This document shows positions 41,506-41,530 of a DNA stretch of 41,530 nt, piece after piece (position 1 is the stretch's first letter; every line of letters begins with the position of its first letter). Below the pieces are notes generated by a model. The model made no database searches, had not been told where the DNA came from, and was given only the letters and a program-made list of their open reading frames with translations. Made by a program: the position numbers and the translations under genes. Where the stretch lies: assembly GCA_937950565.1 (NCBI GenBank), contig CALFCS010000142.1:1-41530 (forward strand), written 5' to 3'. Source of the stretch: an uncultured Lachnospiraceae bacterium. GTDB lineage: Bacteria; Bacillota; Clostridia; Lachnospirales; Lachnospiraceae.

Positions 41506-41530
41506 TTTTTTGAGATTTTTTTTGCAAACC

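Overview
The window reads as chromosomal DNA of a Bacillota/Clostridia bacterium, most likely Lachnospiraceae. This is inferred from gene content and style only: a 650-residue class III Fbp, an HprK/EI/glucokinase carbon-control set, a CIRCE-controlled clpB, strong AGGAGG ribosome sites, a paaK-ACT pair, azlCD, DUF1846 and DUF975 proteins. Species cannot be named from what is visible.

Layout. 1-7.5 kb (all minus strand): secA (cut by the window edge), a eukaryotic-type hisA, a small acidic lipoprotein, fbp, dapB, dapA and a two-OB-fold SSB-like protein. 7.6-11 kb (plus): typA/bipA translationally coupled to a PAP2 phosphatase, then hpf with a strong terminator. 11-20.2 kb: yigZ (minus), a class A penicillin-binding protein (plus), then glcK, hprK, uvrC and ftsH (minus). 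20.3-23.7 kb (plus): DUF1846 protein, pyrG and tRNA-Ala(CGC). 23.8-27.8 kb: an NMT1/ThiY-like substrate-binding lipoprotein gene split in two by a compact mobile element. 27.9-31.1 kb: a beta-helix lipoprotein (minus), a complex repeat-rich leader and azlCD (plus). 31.2-38.8 kb: CarD-family regulator, DUF975 protein and ptsI (minus), a cold-shock gene (plus), then an ACT-domain protein, paaK, a YitT protein and an FAD/Rieske oxidoreductase (minus). 38.8-41.5 kb: clpB (minus) with a CIRCE operator over its promoter.

Most of the window is housekeeping: secretion, lysine/DAP synthesis, gluconeogenesis, sugar phosphotransfer and its kinase/phosphorylase control, proteolysis and chaperones, nucleotide excision repair, CTP synthesis and cell-wall synthesis.

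The most striking structure is at 24313-27219. A 2,907-bp element carries a 622-residue large serine recombinase, an uncharacterised small membrane protein and a 59-residue ORF, and it sits inside the substrate-binding-protein gene. Joining the sequence across the shared AGGTG at both junctions restores one 350-residue reading frame through the motif GGRKGGMPEM. The junctions are therefore legible to the base, and precise excision would switch the gene back on. A second unexplained region is 29850-30064. It holds 11-bp direct repeats upstream of the lipoprotein promoter region, plus duplicated -10-like motifs and mutually exclusive hairpins upstream of azlC.
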